64,000 bases of DNA from Bacillota bacterium (GTDB lineage: Bacteria > Bacillota > Bacilli > Paenibacillales > NBRC-103111), in NCBI GenBank assembly GCA_023388055.1, contig JAEWGW010000031.1, positions 1 through 64,000 of the forward strand, written 5' to 3'. Shown piece by piece: positions 61,392 to 64,000 of this stretch (position 1 is its first letter; the number at the start of each line of letters is the position of its first letter). Position numbers and translations under genes: made by a program. The notes below the pieces were generated by a model. It did not search any database and was not told where the DNA came from. It saw only the letters and a program-made list of their open reading frames with translations.

Positions 61392-62261
61392 TCACAGAAC
61401 AACGGTTACAATAACCCCCTCGCGGTTATCCCCCGACACCTCATACCGGCCTTTGGCCGGCACCTGAACGGTTGTATCCTCCGAGACCGGGTAATAAAAC
61501 AGTCCATACCTGTCCTTGCCGACCTTGACGGTCATAGACCGTTTTTCCTTCAGCTCGTCCAGATATTCCTCCAGCACCAGATTTTTTTGCTGCATAATGG
61601 CGCTGTGCGGCAGCCCCACATAGCGGAAATGCCAAGGCTCGTACCGGATGCCTGTAATCTCCGTCTTGCTCTTGGGATAACGCAGAATAAACCCGTATTG
61701 CCAGGAATTCTTCTGCAGCCACTCCCCCTCCGGAGCCTTGCTCATCTCCATGAGCGTGGAACCGATATCCACCGAAAGCCCCGTGTTATGCTCGCTGAAG
61801 CCTGCCGGCATGGCGTATTGATCTCCCATTTGCTTAAAAAGCAGCTTTTGCTCCTTTTCGCTGCGGTACCCGCTGTTGATGCGGAAGTGGTTCACGCCAT
61901 CCGCTTCGGCGGCTTCAAACATAACCGCAAGCCGCTCTGCCATCGAATCCGTCAGCTGAACGGAGCTGTCTGCCAGGTTGAACCGGCTGGACAGCTCCTT
62001 TGTTCCGCTTAACCGGATGTTCTTCAGGTCAGCTCCCTGCTTTGGCACAGCATACTCCTTGTTCACCAAAAGCAGGTTTCCTTTATACACTTGATCCTTG
62101 GTTATATGGATGGACATTCTATCCGCAGCTCCGGCTCCGGCGGTTGGCGTCTGCCGGGTCTGCACCTCCATCACACTAACGGAGTCTGTCCGCCAATCAC
62201 CTCGCCACAGCCCCCATCCCACTACTATCAAAATGACCAACAATATCATGATCCGCTTCAT
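61392..62261 (-). CDS. VanY-like D,D-carboxypeptidase (M15B)
   Basis: 289 residues. One N-terminal membrane anchor (IMILLVILIVVGWGLW) is followed by an M15B peptidase domain: INSGYRSEKEQ near 128-138, the zinc motif SEHNTGLSVDI near 157-167 and the third ligand in YEPWHFRYVG near 207-216. It removes the terminal D-Ala from cell-wall precursors outside the membrane. GGGGGGACCGG precedes ATG 62261. It is followed on the same strand by VanR- and VanS-like genes, as in glycopeptide-response loci, but no vanHAX-type genes are in the window. Confidence 0.88.
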   Translation of the reverse strand: MKRIMILLVILIVVGWGLWRGDWRTDSVSVMEVQTRQTPTAGAGAADRMSIHITKDQVYKGNLLLVNKEYAVPKQGADLKNIRLSGTKELSSRFNLADSSVQLTDSMAERLAVMFEAAEADGVNHFRINSGYRSEKEQKLLFKQMGDQYAMPAGFSEHNTGLSVDIGSTLMEMSKAPEGEWLQKNSWQYGFILRYPKSKTEITGIRYEPWHFRYVGLPHSAIMQQKNLVLEEYLDELKEKRSMTVKVGKDRYGLFYYPVSEDTTVQVPAKGRYEVSGDNREGVIVTVVL

Positions 62262-62345
62262 TCCGGTCCCCCCTTTCTTTCTAGAATAGGGCCTACTTTT
62301 TAAAGAAGCGGCTGCAAAAAGATTAAATAATTATGAAGTTTCCCT

Positions 62346-62367
62346 TAGCGGAAAAACGTTTCCGCTA
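62346..62367. promoter_or_regulatory. Perfect hairpin upstream of the vanY-like gene
   Basis: TAGCGGAAA and TTTCCGCTA with an AACG loop form a perfect 9-bp stem. It shares GGAAA..CGTTTCC with the palindrome at 58252-58263. It may be an operator, or an alternative terminator for the small membrane protein gene transcribed from the right. Confidence 0.4.
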
Positions 62368-62385
62368 TTTCAGCCACTCTGCATG

Positions 62386-62424
62386 AAAAAGACCCAATTA
62401 CACACCACTGTGTGTGATCGGGTC
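62386..62424 (-). terminator. Rho-independent terminator of the small membrane protein gene
   Basis: Minus-strand stem GACCCGATCACACA and TGTGTAATTGGGTC, followed by TTTTTC. It lies 22 bases after the stop at 62446. Confidence 0.85.
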
Positions 62425-62445
62425 CCTTACATTTCCAGCTTTTTT

Positions 62446-62955
62446 CTACAGAAAATCCTCCATCTGCTTCAGATTGGTTTCCAGTGATTGAATCAGTTCA
62501 TTTAGAGCCGCTTCCATCTTGGGAACGCTGGATTCCTGCATATTAGGATGCGCCATTACCGCTAGTTTGTAGCCATTCTGGAACTCCTCCAACCGGGAAT
62601 AGGAGTCATACAAGTAAATTTCCAATGGCGCAGGCAGAAGCATATAGAGTGAGGAGCTGCGCAAATGATGAAAGGCAAAAAAAGAGTTTGCCTCTACATA
62701 GGCCTTCCCCCAATCCAATGTTTCCACAGGTAGCGGGGAATTGCTATGGAGAAGCCCTTTTAATTCGATCATCCTCTCCAGATTCCTTTTCAATTCAGCA
62801 TGAACCCGGCGGATATTCTCCTTCAGAAGCAAGCGGTTTTTGCGGCTAACAGTGGTTTCATCATCCTCAAATTGCCATCTAACAATCCGGTACACAATTA
62901 ACCCGCCAACAATGATGCCCAGTATGTGAATACTGAGGTCTTTGAGCCATTCCAT
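62446..62955 (-). CDS. Membrane-anchored helical protein of unknown function
   Basis: 169 residues. One N-terminal membrane helix (IHILGIIVGGLIVYRIV, about 8-24) is followed by a largely helical cytoplasmic part with coiled-coil-like stretches (ENIRRVHAELKRNLERMIEL near 46-65 and NELIQSLETNLKQMEDFL at the end). I do not recognise the family. GGAGGTTCAATTA precedes ATG 62955, 16 bases after plsC, so it is co-transcribed with plsC. Confidence 0.65.
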   Translation of the reverse strand: MEWLKDLSIHILGIIVGGLIVYRIVRWQFEDDETTVSRKNRLLLKENIRRVHAELKRNLERMIELKGLLHSNSPLPVETLDWGKAYVEANSFFAFHHLRSSSLYMLLPAPLEIYLYDSYSRLEEFQNGYKLAVMAHPNMQESSVPKMEAALNELIQSLETNLKQMEDFL

Positions 62956-62971
62956 TAATTGAACCTCCATA

Positions 62972-63673
62972 TCATCCATATACACCCCGGTACTCCTCCG
63001 GCAATAACGCAGCGATTTTTCTCATCATCAGCTGGATGGTGGAATCGTCATACTCCTTTTTATCCTGTTCCGGAGCTCTTCTGGGCAATTCGAATGGTTG
63101 GCCAATGCTGATGAACACCTCTGCAGGATGAAAACGTTCTGTCCGCATATCCCCGTTCAGGTTGATGGGCAGCAGTTGTTCTGTCCCGCGCAGCCCGATG
63201 GGAACGATCGGTGCCCCTGTCATTCTGGCAACAAGAAGAACACCCTTCTTCGCTTCAATCAGGCTTCCGGTTCTGCTACGGGTTCCTTCCGGGAAAATCA
63301 GCAGGCTTTCGCCTTGTTTAATGAGCTTGATCATGTTGGTCAAGCCTTCTTTATCGGCGGTATTCGGCTTAATAGTCGTCGTTTTGATGACATTCAAACC
63401 CATGCCGGTTACTGCGTTGTTGGACAGCTTCTCCCCGGCCACAAAGGTGGGGTTGATCTGTTTTAATACCTTGTCCAGCACCAATGCATCTGAATTGCTT
63501 AAGTGATTGCATATGAAAATTACCGGAGTTTGGAGGTTCAGCAAATGCTCCCCACCCTGTATATGAATATCGGCATATTGTTGCAGGTATCTCCGGATAA
63601 TCACTTTAGATATTGAATGGCTCCAGAATGCGGGCAATAAATGAATCAGCTTGGCCATTGAGGCAGTTACCAT
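62972..63673 (-). CDS. plsC: 1-acyl-sn-glycerol-3-phosphate acyltransferase-like protein
   Basis: 233 residues. The acyltransferase motifs are CNHLSNSDA near 55-63 (NHx4D form), FPEGTRSRTG near 128-137 and APIVPIGLRG near 154. It adds the second acyl chain in phospholipid synthesis or performs a related acylation at the membrane. GAAAGGAGGAAGCGT precedes ATG 63673; the frame upstream to 63721 lacks a site. Which of several PlsC paralogues it is cannot be told, so the symbol is by family. Confidence 0.82.
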   Translation of the reverse strand: MVTASMAKLIHLLPAFWSHSISKVIIRRYLQQYADIHIQGGEHLLNLQTPVIFICNHLSNSDALVLDKVLKQINPTFVAGEKLSNNAVTGMGLNVIKTTTIKPNTADKEGLTNMIKLIKQGESLLIFPEGTRSRTGSLIEAKKGVLLVARMTGAPIVPIGLRGTEQLLPINLNGDMRTERFHPAEVFISIGQPFELPRRAPEQDKKEYDDSTIQLMMRKIAALLPEEYRGVYG

Positions 63674-63736
63674 ACGCTTCCTCCTTTCTCTCCAGTATAC
63701 GATTTTACCCAAATATTTCATATATCTTGCTGCAAA

Positions 63737-63768
63737 AAACCAGACCGTGAAGAACGGCCCGGTTTTAG
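63737..63768 (-). terminator. Rho-independent terminator of the GH2 mannosidase-like gene
   Basis: Minus-strand stem AAAACCGGGCCGTT and ACGGTCTGGTTTT with a short loop and a following TTTTTT. It lies just after the stop at 63779. Confidence 0.8.
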
Positions 63769-63778
63769 ATATTGCATC

Positions 63779-64000
63779 TCAGATCATGTCCGTCATGGAT
63801 TGGATCGTTACACAACCAGGGTGACCGGGAATAAACCGTTTGCCCGCCGGTAGTCGCTTTAGAAATTGAATTGTTTTGGGCCGGCCCGGTATCAAGTCGA
63901 AGAAGTTGTCGGAGAAGATTCCCTCTGCCTCAGCCTTAAGCCACACCTGTCTGGCCAGCACATCGGTGTGCAATGTGAAGCGGGGACCTTCCGAGCCTGT
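63779..64000 (-). CDS. GH2 beta-mannosidase-like protein, C-terminal fragment (continues beyond the window)
   Basis: The last 73 codons of a larger gene. GPRFTLHTDVLARQVWLKAE followed by GIFSDNFFDLIPGRPKTIQF is the C-terminal beta-sandwich of GH2 beta-mannosidases, where a FSDNFFDL segment closes the protein. The catalytic domains lie outside the window, so activity cannot be judged. It adds to the sugar-degrading character of the region. Confidence 0.7.
   Translation of the reverse strand, partial: TGSEGPRFTLHTDVLARQVWLKAEAEGIFSDNFFDLIPGRPKTIQFLKRLPAGKRFIPGHPGCVTIQSMTDMI

Overview
The window looks like a chromosomal segment of a Gram-positive, spore-former-type member of the Bacillota, most likely Paenibacillus. 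The reasons are strong AGGAGG-type ribosome binding sites, frequent TTG and GTG starts, an S-layer-homology protein, an LTA-synthase-family enzyme, CoaW-type pantothenate kinase, YesM/YesN-type regulators, LplA-type sugar ABC transporters without their own ATPase, and a dense set of plant-polysaccharide enzymes. The genus call is an inference from gene content; no rRNA or tRNA gene was seen.

Layout. 0-2 kb: the edge of an IS630-like insertion sequence that truncates an SGNH-hydrolase gene, then an MBL-fold hydrolase and a small CWC protein. 2-11.4 kb: a three-gene secreted pectin operon (giant pectinesterase, PL1 pectate lyase, SLH-anchored protein). 12-16 kb: Nudix, DUF3139-like, P-loop kinase, a truncated GNAT, GlcNAc-kinase-like, DinB and an unknown protein. 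16-24 kb: two cytoplasmic beta-helix enzymes (GH28-like and GH110-like), aminopeptidase P, two acetyltransferases, a PL3 pectate lyase and a membrane-protein gene broken by one TGA. 24.6-31 kb: a more AT-rich stretch of small accessory enzymes (Nudix, CoaW, HAD phosphatase, a GNAT-AadA-like fusion, LMW phosphatase, a blasticidin-deaminase-like cytidine deaminase, an orphan small protein). 31-37 kb: decayed GNAT and SDR genes, a WYL regulator, VanZ, an LTA-synthase-like protein and a GNAT. 37-53 kb: carbohydrate uptake and breakdown (GH31 with divergent AraC; GH2 with a divergent ArsR-type regulator; YesM/YesN pair; lplB-ytcP-lplA-type transporter; AraC regulator; GH127-like enzyme). 53-62 kb: two envelope-sensing loci (secreted protein, ABC transporter, histidine kinase and response regulator; and a VanY-VanR-VanS-like set). 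62-64 kb: a small membrane protein, PlsC and the tail of a GH2 beta-mannosidase-like gene.

The pectin genes suggest extracellular de-esterification and cleavage of pectin, possibly with cell-surface display by the SLH protein. Side-chain sugars would enter through the 46-50 kb transporter and be trimmed inside the cell by the GH2, GH31, GH110, GH127-like and GH28-like enzymes, each near a one- or two-component regulator. Several promoters and operators can be read directly: back-to-back promoters with inverted repeats for GH2/ArsR, a 21-bp-phased tandem operator before the transporter, and an 11-bp-phased tandem repeat before the five-gene ABC/two-component locus.

The most unusual structure is a family of five dispersed intergenic repeats of 182-184 bp, each made of four modules in a head-to-head plan with 50-bp module spacing. 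I do not recognise it as a named family. At least six genes in the window are broken (IS-truncated SGNH hydrolase, two truncated GNATs, a decayed SDR, a TGA-interrupted membrane protein, a frameshifted secreted protein).
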